From Mucilaginibacter kameinonensis (GTDB taxonomy: Bacteria; Bacteroidota; Bacteroidia; Sphingobacteriales; Sphingobacteriaceae), in NCBI RefSeq assembly GCF_003675385.1, contig NZ_RCWZ01000002.1:1426001-1490000 (forward strand): a stretch of 64,000 nt of DNA. Direction: 5' to 3'. A program made the position numbers and the translations under genes. Under the pieces are notes generated by a model, which had not been told where the DNA came from, made no database searches, and worked only from the letters and a program-made list of their open reading frames with translations. This document shows positions 27,249 through 36,759 of this stretch, piece after piece. Every line of letters begins with the position of its first letter. The first letter of the stretch is position 1.

Positions 27249-28262
27249 ATGAAAAAGAAATATCAATATATAACTTTCCTGTTGCTGTTATTTGCTTTGG
27301 CAAATGTTGCTCAATTGGTATCATGCAGCGGAAGCAAAGCGGAAGAAGCGGATAAGGCTGATTCTGCTGCTGTGAGTCTTGTTTCTGTAGATACCGGCAA
27401 AATGCCCGGCGGTAAATATGGTGACGCCGTACGTTATGGCCGCGAACTGATGCTGCATACTGCCTATTATATAGGTCCCGAAGGTATTAACGGTCATTAT
27501 ACCGGTAATAAAATGAATTGTACCAATTGCCACCGCGATGCCGGTACAAGGCCATACGCTTTTAACCTGGTACGGTCGTTTCGTGATTATCCGCAGTACC
27601 GCGCACGAGAAGGTAGAATTTTATCCTTAGCCGAACGTATCAACAATTGCGTAATGCGCCCTAACCTGGGTAGACCTTTGCCATTGGACGGAAAAGAGAT
27701 GATCTCGATCATGGCTTACCTTAAGTTTTTGAGCGATTCGTCAAATGTTTCTAAAACCACCAAAGGTTTAAAAAATTTGGAGGTTGAGCTGCCCAATGTA
27801 GCGGCTTCATCAGACAGGGGCGAGGTTTTATATACTCAAAATTGCGAGCGTTGCCATGCCAAAAACGGCGAAGGCAAAATGCGTTTTGATAATGTAACTT
27901 ACGAGTATCCGCCGGTATGGGGATTATTAGCTTATCGTCCTGGTTCAAGCATGCACCGTGTGGTTAAGTTGGCGCAATGGTTAAAAGGCAATATGCCTTA
28001 TGATAAAACCGCCGAAGGAAAACCTTTCCTGACCGACGCAGAGGCGCTTGATATCGCCGCATTTGTTAATGACGATAAAAAGCATAAACGTCCATTGCCT
28101 AAAACCACGAAGGAAGTTGATTATCCGCATTACGAAGAAAAAGCAATTGATTACGATAAAGGGCCTTTTAAAGATCCTTTTTCAGAAGAACAGCATAAGT
28201 ACGGGCCGTATAAACCGATCATTGACTATTGGGAAGGGCAGGGGATAACACCTGCTATTTAA
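27249..28262 (+). CDS. TsdA-like diheme cytochrome c lipoprotein
   Basis: Periplasmic lipoprotein (LVSC, Cys26) with two haem c sites, CTNCH (91-95) and CERCH (199-203). The first half resembles thiosulfate dehydrogenase TsdA: GRELMLHTAYYIGPEG before the first haem, then CHRDAGTRPYAF, YRAREGRI, and AERINNC with Cys134 placed 39 residues after the haem histidine. In TsdA a cysteine in this region is the unusual axial ligand of haem 1. Met249 (KGNMPY) is a fitting ligand for haem 2. So it may oxidise thiosulfate or reduce tetrathionate, or pass electrons from another periplasmic oxidation. Its position next to an arylsulfotransferase-like gene within a SusC/D operon is unusual. Confidence 0.75.
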   Translation: MKKKYQYITFLLLLFALANVAQLVSCSGSKAEEADKADSAAVSLVSVDTGKMPGGKYGDAVRYGRELMLHTAYYIGPEGINGHYTGNKMNCTNCHRDAGTRPYAFNLVRSFRDYPQYRAREGRILSLAERINNCVMRPNLGRPLPLDGKEMISIMAYLKFLSDSSNVSKTTKGLKNLEVELPNVAASSDRGEVLYTQNCERCHAKNGEGKMRFDNVTYEYPPVWGLLAYRPGSSMHRVVKLAQWLKGNMPYDKTAEGKPFLTDAEALDIAAFVNDDKKHKRPLPKTTKEVDYPHYEEKAIDYDKGPFKDPFSEEQHKYGPYKPIIDYWEGQGITPAI

Positions 28263-28274
28263 AAAACAATAAGT

Positions 28275-28378
28275 GCCGTCGCTCGGCTCCAGCCGAGTGA
28301 CCGCTATCTCCAGGCCTCTGGCCTCTACACGGCGACCAGGGTCGCAAAATAGTTGCCACTCGGCTAGAGCCAAGCGGC
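28275..28378. repeat. Imperfect GC-rich inverted repeat element
   Basis: The left arm (28275-28299) and right arm (28357-28378) share CTCGGCT and AGCCGAGTG / CACTCGGCT cores with a few mismatches and a length difference. The centre has further small inverted repeats (CAGGCCTCTGGCCT). It lies in the 178-nt gap between the cytochrome and the GH123-like gene and looks like a dispersed intergenic element. Confidence 0.65.
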
Positions 28379-28387
28379 GGAGGTTTT

Positions 28388-28403
28388 AGGAATTATAATT
28401 CCT
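28388..28403. promoter_or_regulatory. Perfect 16-bp palindrome
   Basis: AGGAATTATAATTCCT is identical to its reverse complement and lies 37 nt before the GH123-like start. It could be an operator or a small hairpin; no binding protein can be assigned. Confidence 0.35.
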
Positions 28404-28440
28404 GAAACAACATTATAAAAAGACTGACTAAATTTATTTC

Positions 28441-31425
28441 ATGAAAAAACAATTTTTAGCTATCACTTTCCTTTTATCAGGCTTTGCGGCTTCGGCGCAA
28501 AAAGTACCTTATACCAATTGCGATAAATGCTGGCTGGCCGATTCATTAGGTAACCATCGTGTGGTATTAACCTTTAATGGTACAGGTAAAGTGGCTAAAG
28601 CGGTGATTAACTGGAGGCGCAGGGATAATGAGCCCGAGAACAAGCGGATCATTATTGAAGATGCTAAAACCAAACAAAAAATAACCAACGTAAAAATTGG
28701 TTCAGTAAACCGTGAAAGCGGTGAACTGTATTTTGAGCCAACATCGGGTAAGGGTACTTACTTTGTGTATTACATGCCTTATAAAAATGAGGGGCGCTCA
28801 AACTATCCTAAAGGTGTTTATCTCAAACCCGAAAATACAGCCTCAGCCGAATGGCTAAGTGCTGTAAATAGCAAGCAAACGCCTTTAGCTTCGGTAAAAG
28901 AATTTCAGTCGATAGATGCTTTTAACAGTTTTTACCCAATGGAGGTAATTGCTACAAAAGCAGAAACCGAAGCGTTACTGAATAAGCACAAATCTGAAAC
29001 ATTTTTAGTTTTTCCGGAAGATAGGATGAACTCCATCCGCATGACCAAAGATTTGCCACAACGCTGGATTGAGCTTGGTGCGCAAAGTAAATATACCGGT
29101 GAAGCTGCCCGCGGCGAAAACTTTGCATTTCAGCTGGGTATTTACGCGTTACAGAATCTTGAAAATGTACAGGTTTCATTCAGCGATTTGAAATCTGCTA
29201 CCGGTAAGGTGATCCCGGCTTCGGCACTGTTTTGTATCAATACCGGCGGCACCACTTATGATGCTAAGCCACTTACTAAGGTTGTGAACGTAGCCAAAGG
29301 CGATATCCAGGCCTTATGGTGTGGGGTAGATGTGCCTGCCGCAATACTGCCTTCGGTTTATACAGGTAAGGCTACCATCAGCATCAACGGTAAACCGGCA
29401 AAAACAATTACTTTATCTGTTAAGGTAAATAACAAAATTTCAAAAGATGGCGGCGTAAGTGAGCCTTATAAAATGACCCGCCTGGGTTGGTTAAACTCAA
29501 CCATGGCACAACAAAATACGGTCATCGCGCCGTATACCCCGCTTGAAATAAGTGGCAACACAGTTAGTTTGTTAGGCCGTAAGGTAGAAGTGAATAAGGA
29601 CGGTTTCCCAAAACAGATCCAGACTTATTTCACGCCGGAAATGACAGAATATGCGGCAACGCCTAACAACCTGCTTACCGAAGGTATTCACTTTCATTTT
29701 ATCGACGCCGCTGGCAAAAAAATAAACCTGAAAAGCCAGGGTGTACAGTTCATCAAAAAAGAAGCCGGAACAGTGCAGTGGACTGCTGTAAGCGCTAACG
29801 ATAGCTTGCGGATGGATGTAACCGCTTCGCTGGAGTTTGACGGCTTTATGGCTTACACTGTAAAAGTAAAAGCCCTGCAGAACGTTAGCCTGAAAGATGT
29901 TACCATGCATATCCCGTTTAAAAAGGATTTTGCTAAATATATGATGGGCCTTGGTCAAAAAGGAGGTTATCGCCCCGAAAACTTTGAGTGGAAATGGGAT
30001 GTAGCCCATAAAAACCAGGATGGTGCCTGGATAGGTAATGTGAACGGCGGTTTGCAGTATTCATTGCGGGATGAAAAATATGTTCGTCCGCTGAATACCA
30101 ATTTTTACCTGCAAAAGCCTTTATTGTTGCCAACCTCATGGGGCAATGATAACAAAGGCGGTATTAAGGTAGCCTTTGATGGTAAAGCGGTATTAGCTAA
30201 TAACTACAGCGGCGAGCATGACTTGAAAAAAGGCGATGAGCTCTATTATAACTTTACCCTGTTGGTAACACCTTTCCATACCATTAATACCGATTTTCAG
30301 TGGGCTACAAGGTTTTATCATTCATATAAACCCATTGATACCATCAAAAAAGCGGGGGCAACGCTTATCAATATTCACCATGCTACAGCAATAAATCCTA
30401 CTATCAATTACCCGTTTATTGCCTGGCAAAAAATGAAGGCCTATGATGATTCGGCCCATGCTGCCGGGTTAAAGGTGAAAATCTACAATACCATCCGCGA
30501 GTTATCAAACCACGCCTATGAAACTTTTGCTTTGCGTAGCCTGGGTCATGAAATTTATTCGCCGGGTAAGGGCGGAGGCTTTAGCTGGTTGCAGGAGCAC
30601 GTGGGCGATGATTACATAGCCGCATGGTTTGTACCCGAAATTAAAGATGCTGCCATCATTAACAGCGGCATGAACCGTTGGCATAATTACTATGTGGAGG
30701 GTATGAATTGGTTAACCCAAAACGTAGGTATCGATGGTATCTACCTGGATGATGTGGCCTTTGACCGTGTTACCATGAAACGTATTAAACGTGTATTGAC
30801 TAAAGATGGTCACCCGGGAATTATCGATCTGCACTCGGCTAATCAATACAATAAAAGCGATGGTTTCAATAACAGCGCCAACCTGTATATGGAGCATTTT
30901 CCTTATCTGAACCGTTTATGGTTTGGTGAGTATTTCGATTACGAGAAAAACGATCCAGATTTCTTCCTGACCGAAGTGAGCGGTATTCCGTTTGGCTTAA
31001 TGGGCGAGATGCTGCAGGGTGGTGGTAACAAATGGCGTGGCATGGTTTACGGCATGACTAACCGTATGCCATGGAGCGATGGCGCAGATCCGCGCCCGAT
31101 TTGGAAAGCCTGGGATAATTTTGGTATTAAAGGAACCAAAATGATTGGTTACTGGGTTGACAACAACCCGGTAAAAACCGATAAAGCTAAGGTTATAGCA
31201 ACCGTTTATAAAAAGGATGGCGCTGCCATGGTGGCCATTGCCAGTTGGGAAGATGCTGATACAGATTTTCAATTAAATATCGACTGGAAAAAATTAGGCA
31301 TCGATCCTGCTAAGGCGACTATCACGGCGCCGGAAATTAAAAGCTATCAGCCGGGCAAAACATTTGGCCTGAATGACAGGATCCCGGTTGAAAAAGGCAA
31401 AGGGTGGTTGCTGGTGATTAAATAA
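28441..31425 (+). CDS. GH123/DUF6067-like putative glycoside hydrolase
   Basis: Large exported protein of 994 aa with signal peptide 1-19. N-terminal beta-rich domains lead to a segment like the GH123 N-terminal domain (about 200-340: YTGEAARGENFAFQLGIYAL). A long sandwich follows, then a TIM-barrel-like region (about 620-900) with KMKAYDDSAHAAGLKVKIY and the strand-end IDGIYLDDVAFDR, whose acidic residues (DD) are plausible catalysts. The C-terminus is a small beta domain. I recall such proteins as DUF6067 or glycoside hydrolase domain-containing. GH123 enzymes release beta-GalNAc, which would match the GH109-like gene and the kinase. The enzymatic assignment is inference. Confidence 0.65.
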   Translation: MKKQFLAITFLLSGFAASAQKVPYTNCDKCWLADSLGNHRVVLTFNGTGKVAKAVINWRRRDNEPENKRIIIEDAKTKQKITNVKIGSVNRESGELYFEPTSGKGTYFVYYMPYKNEGRSNYPKGVYLKPENTASAEWLSAVNSKQTPLASVKEFQSIDAFNSFYPMEVIATKAETEALLNKHKSETFLVFPEDRMNSIRMTKDLPQRWIELGAQSKYTGEAARGENFAFQLGIYALQNLENVQVSFSDLKSATGKVIPASALFCINTGGTTYDAKPLTKVVNVAKGDIQALWCGVDVPAAILPSVYTGKATISINGKPAKTITLSVKVNNKISKDGGVSEPYKMTRLGWLNSTMAQQNTVIAPYTPLEISGNTVSLLGRKVEVNKDGFPKQIQTYFTPEMTEYAATPNNLLTEGIHFHFIDAAGKKINLKSQGVQFIKKEAGTVQWTAVSANDSLRMDVTASLEFDGFMAYTVKVKALQNVSLKDVTMHIPFKKDFAKYMMGLGQKGGYRPENFEWKWDVAHKNQDGAWIGNVNGGLQYSLRDEKYVRPLNTNFYLQKPLLLPTSWGNDNKGGIKVAFDGKAVLANNYSGEHDLKKGDELYYNFTLLVTPFHTINTDFQWATRFYHSYKPIDTIKKAGATLINIHHATAINPTINYPFIAWQKMKAYDDSAHAAGLKVKIYNTIRELSNHAYETFALRSLGHEIYSPGKGGGFSWLQEHVGDDYIAAWFVPEIKDAAIINSGMNRWHNYYVEGMNWLTQNVGIDGIYLDDVAFDRVTMKRIKRVLTKDGHPGIIDLHSANQYNKSDGFNNSANLYMEHFPYLNRLWFGEYFDYEKNDPDFFLTEVSGIPFGLMGEMLQGGGNKWRGMVYGMTNRMPWSDGADPRPIWKAWDNFGIKGTKMIGYWVDNNPVKTDKAKVIATVYKKDGAAMVAIASWEDADTDFQLNIDWKKLGIDPAKATITAPEIKSYQPGKTFGLNDRIPVEKGKGWLLVIK

Positions 31426-31434
31426 AACGGAAAC

Positions 31435-34400
31435 ATGAATAAAAAATGGTTTATCGCCGTATGCCTTTGCATTGGCGGCCTGAAGGCTTTTGCCCAGCAA
31501 ACGGCAAGTATCCGCGAGTATACTAAAGCTATTACCACTTATCCGTTTTCGGATCCTAATCCGATACCGGCATTCACCAATATTTATCCGTATTTCCGTT
31601 ACGACGGATTTACGGATAAACCGGTGCAAAAGGAGTGGAAAATAATTGAGCTGGAAAACACGTATATCAGGTTAACCATTTTACCCCAGATAGGCGGCAA
31701 GATCTGGTCGGCCGTTGAAAAATCGACAGGTAAGCCAATTGTTTATGAAAACCATGTAGTGAAATTCAGGGATATTGCCATGCGCGGCCCCTGGACAAGC
31801 GGAGGCATCGAACCTAATTATGGTATCATTGGGCATACCCCAAATTCGGTTACCCCGGTTGATTACCTTACCCGCACAAATGCCGATGGTAGTGTAAGTT
31901 GTTTCATCAGCGTGCTTGACCTGCTTACCAATACCTCTTGGACAATGGAAGTAAATCTTCCGGCAGATAGAGCTTATTTCACTACCAAATCATTCTGGCA
32001 TAACTCAACACCGCTTGAGCAGCCTTATTACCACTGGATGAATACGGGGATCAAAACCAGCGGTAAACTTGAATATATTTTCCCCGGCACCAAACACCTC
32101 GGTCACCAGGGGGAGTATGCCGATTGGCCCATCAATAAACAGAACGGAAAGGATCTTTCCTTTTATGATAATAACAATTTTGGTGGCTATAAATCATACC
32201 ATGTGTTTGGCAAGTACACCGATTTTTTTGGTGCTTACTGGCATAACGATGATTTTGGTATGGCTCGCTATGGTGGTCACGAGGACAAAGCCGGCAAAAA
32301 GATCTGGATCTGGGGACTGTCAGATCAGGGTATGATATGGGAAAAGCAGCTTACTGATAACGATGGTCAGTATTCTGAAATTCAATCGGGCAGGCTGTTT
32401 AATCAAACAGCAGTTAAAAGCACGTTCACGCCTTTTAAACACAAAGGTTTTGCGCCTGGCACTTCAGATACCTGGACAGAATACTGGTACCCGGTACTCA
32501 AAACCAAGGGCTTTGTACAGGCCAATAACTATGGCGCGCTGAATGTGAAGGCCGATGGCGGCTTGTTGAAACTGTATTTTAACCCGGTTCAAAAAATAGC
32601 CGATACCCTGAAGGTAAAGCAGGGCGATAAGCTGATCTATAGTAAAAAAGTAACATTACAGCCCTTGCAATTATTTACAGATTCGGTTAAGGCTGATGCC
32701 GGGGATGTGCTTGTAACTTTAGGTACTAATAAACTTATCTATAATTCAAAGCCCGAGGCAGATAACCTCAATCGCCCGGTTGATTTGCCGAAGGATTTTG
32801 ACTGGAACAGCGCTTATGGCTTATATACCCAGGGCAAAGAGTTCATGGATCAAAAAATGTACCCCGAAGCAGAAGAAAAACTGCAGGCAGCCTTAAAAAA
32901 AGATCCATACTTTTTACCGGCGCTGGTACAATCGGCAGCACTGACGTACCGTGATATGCGTTATGCCGAAGCTTTGGCTTTTGCCAAAACTGCCTTGAGC
33001 ATCAATACTAATGATGACGGAGCAAACTACTATTATGGTATTATTAATGCGCAATTGGGTAACGTGGCTGATGCTAAAGATGGTTTTGATATGGCCGGTT
33101 TATCGGTTGAATACCGTAATGCGGCTTACTCAGCGTTGAGCAGTTTGTATTTAAAAGAAAACGACTATCTAAAAGCTTTAGAATTTGCTTCGAAAGCGCT
33201 GGATTTTAACAGGCTTGATGTGTCTTCGCTACAGGTGCAAGCCATAGCTTACCGCCATTTAAACGAGCGCAAAAACGCCGAGCAGGTTTTGGACACCATA
33301 TTGGCTTACGAACCGCTTAATCATTTTGCCCGGTTTGAGCAGTTTTTATGGCAACCCTCTGATGCTACAAAAAACGGATTTACCTCAATGATTCGGAACG
33401 AACAGCCTATTGAAAGCTACCTTGATCTGGCAGATTGGTATGATCACAACGGCTGTATAGAGGAAAGCGAAAAAGTTTTACAACTTTCACCTGCCAATGC
33501 ACTTGTGCATTATAAACTGGCGTTTTTGCAATATAAAGAGGCAAAGCCATTTAGTGAGACGCTAAATAAAGCCAATGCAGCAACGGCGGCATTTGTATTT
33601 CCTTTCCGCAACAGCGATGAGGAAGTATTGCAATGGGCCGCGCAACAAAGCAATAGCTGGAAGCCTAAGTATTTTCTGGCATTGCTTTACAAAGACCGCA
33701 ATCGGATTGACGAAAGTAAAGAGTTGTTTGCTGCATGTGGTAGCCAACCAGATTTTGCACCTTTCTATGTAGCGCGGGCTGCAATGCAAACGGGAGATAA
33801 TGCTCTGATCGATTTAAATACCGCGGCCAAACTTGATAAAGGCTGGCGGTATAACAAGCTGCTTGGCGAATATTATGTTAATAATAAGCAATACGCTAAA
33901 GCACTAACTACTGTTGAGCCGTTTTATAAATCGCACCGTGATAATTACATCATTGGTATGCTCTACGCCAAAACGTTGCTCCTGAATAAGCGGTACAAAG
34001 AATGCGGAGAGCTTTTATCGCACATTGATATCTTACCTTTTGAAGGCGCTACTATTGGTCGTGAGTTATACCGGGAAACTGAGTTGATGCAGGCGGTTCA
34101 AAAGATAGATGCTAAAAATTACAAAGCAGCTTTAAGCTATATTGCAGACGCTAAAAAATGGCCTGCAAACCTTGGGGTAGGTAAACCATACGCCGAAAAT
34201 ATTGACGAGCGTTTGGAGGACTGGATGAGTTACCTGTGTTATATCAAAATGGGTAAGACTAACGAAGCCACACAGTACCTGAAAAAAATAACAGCCTTTA
34301 ATCCTCAAATCGATAATACAGTGAGTAATTTTCTTTCGCCCAATCATCTGGTTACAGCATGGGCCATTGAAAAGCTGAATGACCATGCGGCGGCAATCAA

Positions 34401-34536
34401 TTGGTTGGACTCCGAAATTCAAAAGTACGCGGATGATAAAGTGATCAAATGGTGTAAGGAAGTTTATGAAAGCAATGCTTCCAAGGAAAACGAGGTGAGC
34501 GATGCAAACATCAGGATACTGGAACGTTTGATGTGA
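31435..34536 (+). CDS. DUF5107 and TPR-repeat exported protein
   Basis: Exported (signal peptide 1-20) protein of 1033 aa. The N-terminal half (about 35-350) is a DUF5107-type galactose-mutarotase-like sandwich: IIELENTYIRLTILPQIGGK, MRGPWTSGGIEPNYGIIGHT, YYHWMNTGIKTSG and YGGHEDKAGKKIWIWG. The second half (about 460-1000) is a run of TPR helices, for example LYTQGKEFMDQKMYPEAEEK and YFLPALVQSAALTYRDMRYA. The conserved Glu/His/Trp pattern of the sandwich hints at a carbohydrate-active role, but its reaction is not known to me. It is 9 nt after the GH123-like gene and its stop touches the convergent AraC gene with no gap. Confidence 0.75.
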   Translation: MNKKWFIAVCLCIGGLKAFAQQTASIREYTKAITTYPFSDPNPIPAFTNIYPYFRYDGFTDKPVQKEWKIIELENTYIRLTILPQIGGKIWSAVEKSTGKPIVYENHVVKFRDIAMRGPWTSGGIEPNYGIIGHTPNSVTPVDYLTRTNADGSVSCFISVLDLLTNTSWTMEVNLPADRAYFTTKSFWHNSTPLEQPYYHWMNTGIKTSGKLEYIFPGTKHLGHQGEYADWPINKQNGKDLSFYDNNNFGGYKSYHVFGKYTDFFGAYWHNDDFGMARYGGHEDKAGKKIWIWGLSDQGMIWEKQLTDNDGQYSEIQSGRLFNQTAVKSTFTPFKHKGFAPGTSDTWTEYWYPVLKTKGFVQANNYGALNVKADGGLLKLYFNPVQKIADTLKVKQGDKLIYSKKVTLQPLQLFTDSVKADAGDVLVTLGTNKLIYNSKPEADNLNRPVDLPKDFDWNSAYGLYTQGKEFMDQKMYPEAEEKLQAALKKDPYFLPALVQSAALTYRDMRYAEALAFAKTALSINTNDDGANYYYGIINAQLGNVADAKDGFDMAGLSVEYRNAAYSALSSLYLKENDYLKALEFASKALDFNRLDVSSLQVQAIAYRHLNERKNAEQVLDTILAYEPLNHFARFEQFLWQPSDATKNGFTSMIRNEQPIESYLDLADWYDHNGCIEESEKVLQLSPANALVHYKLAFLQYKEAKPFSETLNKANAATAAFVFPFRNSDEEVLQWAAQQSNSWKPKYFLALLYKDRNRIDESKELFAACGSQPDFAPFYVARAAMQTGDNALIDLNTAAKLDKGWRYNKLLGEYYVNNKQYAKALTTVEPFYKSHRDNYIIGMLYAKTLLLNKRYKECGELLSHIDILPFEGATIGRELYRETELMQAVQKIDAKNYKAALSYIADAKKWPANLGVGKPYAENIDERLEDWMSYLCYIKMGKTNEATQYLKKITAFNPQIDNTVSNFLSPNHLVTAWAIEKLNDHAAAINWLDSEIQKYADDKVIKWCKEVYESNASKENEVSDANIRILERLM

Positions 34537-35355
34537 TCACCTCAACTGCTTGGCAAAATCGGATGGCCTGATATTGGTAAGTTGGTAAAATATAGCGCTA
34601 AAGGCAGATAAACTATTGTATCCTAATTTATAAGCGATCTCGCTCATGGACATATCGGTTTGCAGCATCAGCTCGATGGCTTTTACCATTTTTAGCAATT
34701 TGAAATATTGCAAAAACGAAGTGTTAAGGGTTGATTGGAAAAGGCGTGAAAGTGTCCTTTCGCTGAAGCCGGTTTCTTCACTTACAGATGAAAGGGTTAG
34801 TGGCTCAAATGCATTTTTATTCATATAATCCAGTACGGGGTGCATCCGGGTGTTATCAGTGGTAGGTAAGGCCACTGGTAAAGATTTTTTGCTGATCTCC
34901 GGCAATATCGCCTTTATTCCCGCTAAAAAATGGAATGCCTGTTCATCAGGGAATACATTGCCATCCCAACGCTCTGAGTAAATGAGCATCTGAAATAGTA
35001 AATTATTGATAGGATAGATTCCGCCTTTGGTGTAAAACGGGTTGCTGTTATCATCGTGCCAGTAAAAATAAACCGTGCGGGTAATTGCCGATTTGTGCAT
35101 TTCCACAAAATGCATCATCCCGCCAGGAATCCATACATAATGCCTTGCCGGGATAACCAGTGTTTTATCGGTTAAGTGAATATAGGCGATGCCTCCTTCT
35201 ATGTAAATCAGTTGACCTTTTTTGTGATTATGGTTAGGGAAGTTCCGTTCTGTTTTCCAGTTAATTACATAAACGGATTCGGGATATTGATCAATATCCC
35301 GGAAAAAGTTATCAGCGGTAACTTTGTCTATGTTTTGGCTGGAATGAATAAACAT
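34537..35355 (-). CDS. AraC-family transcriptional regulator
   Basis: 272 aa with an N-terminal cupin-like sensor (about 30-140: NFPNHNHKKGQLIYIEGGIA and LVIPARHYVWIPGGMMHFVE) and a C-terminal double helix-turn-helix (about 180-270: LTLSSVSEETGFSERTLSRL and MSMSEIAYKLGYNSLSAFSA). This is the layout of the NimR/YdiP-like AraC regulators that control divergently placed efflux genes. The efflux operon starts 61 nt away on the other strand, so it is the likely target. A very good promoter lies so close to the start that the mRNA may be leaderless. Confidence 0.9.
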   Translation of the reverse strand: MFIHSSQNIDKVTADNFFRDIDQYPESVYVINWKTERNFPNHNHKKGQLIYIEGGIAYIHLTDKTLVIPARHYVWIPGGMMHFVEMHKSAITRTVYFYWHDDNSNPFYTKGGIYPINNLLFQMLIYSERWDGNVFPDEQAFHFLAGIKAILPEISKKSLPVALPTTDNTRMHPVLDYMNKNAFEPLTLSSVSEETGFSERTLSRLFQSTLNTSFLQYFKLLKMVKAIELMLQTDMSMSEIAYKLGYNSLSAFSAIFYQLTNIRPSDFAKQLR

Positions 35356-35359
35356 TTGG

Positions 35360-35388
35360 CAAATTTAAATAAAATAAGCTTTTAACAA
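35360..35388 (-). promoter_or_regulatory. Promoter of the AraC gene (Bacteroidota type)
   Basis: On the minus strand, TTG (35388-35386), 18 nt, then TAAATTTG (35367-35360) match the TTG / TAnnTTTG pattern of this phylum exactly. Transcription should start around 35355, the first base of the ATG, so translation may begin without a 5' leader. The site lies in the 61-nt divergent region and would overlap any promoter for the efflux operon. Confidence 0.5.
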
Positions 35389-35416
35389 CTGCCGAACTTT
35401 GTACTATTAAATCACC

Positions 35417-36757
35417 ATGAACTTTAATAGTAAATTTTATCTGGCCTTGTTGCCAGTTTTGTTGTTGGCCTTTTCGTTAAAAGCCCAACAACCCGCTGCC
35501 GATAGCAGCAAAAACCTATCCTTAACCATAGCACAGGTTTGGCAAAAAGCAGCCACAAACAGCAAAGCTGTACAAATTAAGCAGTTGAAGGTAGCCAGTA
35601 GCGCCGAAGGTATTAAAGATGCCAAAGCAGAGCGCCTGCCCGAGATTAATATTAACGGCGAATATGCCCGTGTAAGCAATATGCCGGTTTACGAAAACGG
35701 TATTTTTAATGCACCAACTCAATTTCCTGTGTTGCATACTACCTACACTGTAGGCGGCGAGGCTTATTTAAATATTTATAACGGTAATAAAACTAACCTT
35801 GAAATTGACGCCCGCAAACGCGAGAATAACATCGCAGGGGAACAGCAAAAGCTGACCCTTTCGGAGGTGAAGCTACACGCAGCGGCTTATTACCTGGATA
35901 TGCAGCGCAGTATCATATTTAAAGACCTGTTACTGAAAGATATCGCCGCGCAGGAAAAGCAGCTTTTGCAGATCAAAACCCTTCAAAAAAACGGCGTAGT
36001 TTTAAAGAGCGATGTACTACGGGCGGAGTTGAAACTTTCTAAGCAGAAACTCTCTTTGGTTCAGTTGGATAATGATTTGGCCATAGCTAATCAAAAACTG
36101 AATATCCTGATAGGCTTGCCTGATGATCAGCAGATAAATCCGGTTGAAGCTGTTCAGTTAGATACAGCAGGCAAAGAAACGTACGACGAGTATTTAACCG
36201 ATGCCGGGAAGAATGCCTATCAGCTTAAGATCTCTGAACAGGAAACCGAACTAAGCAAGCTTAAGTTAAAGAATGTAAAAGCAAACGTATCGCCTAAAGT
36301 AGGTTTGTTTGCGGCGTATAATTATAGCTACCCGCAGATCCTGTTTTATCCCTACTCGCCAAGTTTGTACGGTTTAGGTTTTGCAGGGGTAAAAGCTTCG
36401 TTTTCTATTTCCTCATTTTATCATAACAGCCACAAGGTAAAAGTGGCAAGGCTCGATCTTGAAAGCCAGGAAATTGAGCACGCACAAACAGAAGATGGCG
36501 TACGTCAGCAGGTTAATGAGGCCTGGCTAAGGTACAAGGAAGCGCTGAACAGGGTAGATGTAAGTCGGGTTAATGTGCAGCAGGCCACCGAAAACAGGCG
36601 TATTATAAACAATACCTACTTTAACCAGCTATCGCTGATAACCGATTTGCTTGACGCGGATACACAGTTATTACAAACCCGCTTTGATCTGGCTGCTGCC
36701 AGAATAGCCGCTCAACTTCAATATTATCAATTACAAAACGTAACCGGGAAACTTTAA
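35417..36757 (+). CDS. TolC-family outer-membrane efflux protein
   Basis: Outer-membrane exit duct of a tripartite pump. It has a signal peptide (1-23, cleavage before QQ) and two long alpha-helical OEP repeats: the first covers about 35-225 (LTIAQVWQKAATNSKAVQIK, then EINGEYARVSN-type strands) and the second about 255-446 (ISEQETELSKLKLKNVKANV, SPKVGLFAAYNYSYP, LLDADTQLLQTRFDLAAARI). The 446-aa length is normal. It is the first gene of a three-gene operon with 2- and 8-nt spacing. It could serve as duct for other pumps as well. Confidence 0.92.
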   Translation: MNFNSKFYLALLPVLLLAFSLKAQQPAADSSKNLSLTIAQVWQKAATNSKAVQIKQLKVASSAEGIKDAKAERLPEININGEYARVSNMPVYENGIFNAPTQFPVLHTTYTVGGEAYLNIYNGNKTNLEIDARKRENNIAGEQQKLTLSEVKLHAAAYYLDMQRSIIFKDLLLKDIAAQEKQLLQIKTLQKNGVVLKSDVLRAELKLSKQKLSLVQLDNDLAIANQKLNILIGLPDDQQINPVEAVQLDTAGKETYDEYLTDAGKNAYQLKISEQETELSKLKLKNVKANVSPKVGLFAAYNYSYPQILFYPYSPSLYGLGFAGVKASFSISSFYHNSHKVKVARLDLESQEIEHAQTEDGVRQQVNEAWLRYKEALNRVDVSRVNVQQATENRRIINNTYFNQLSLITDLLDADTQLLQTRFDLAAARIAAQLQYYQLQNVTGKL

Positions 36758-36759
36758 TC

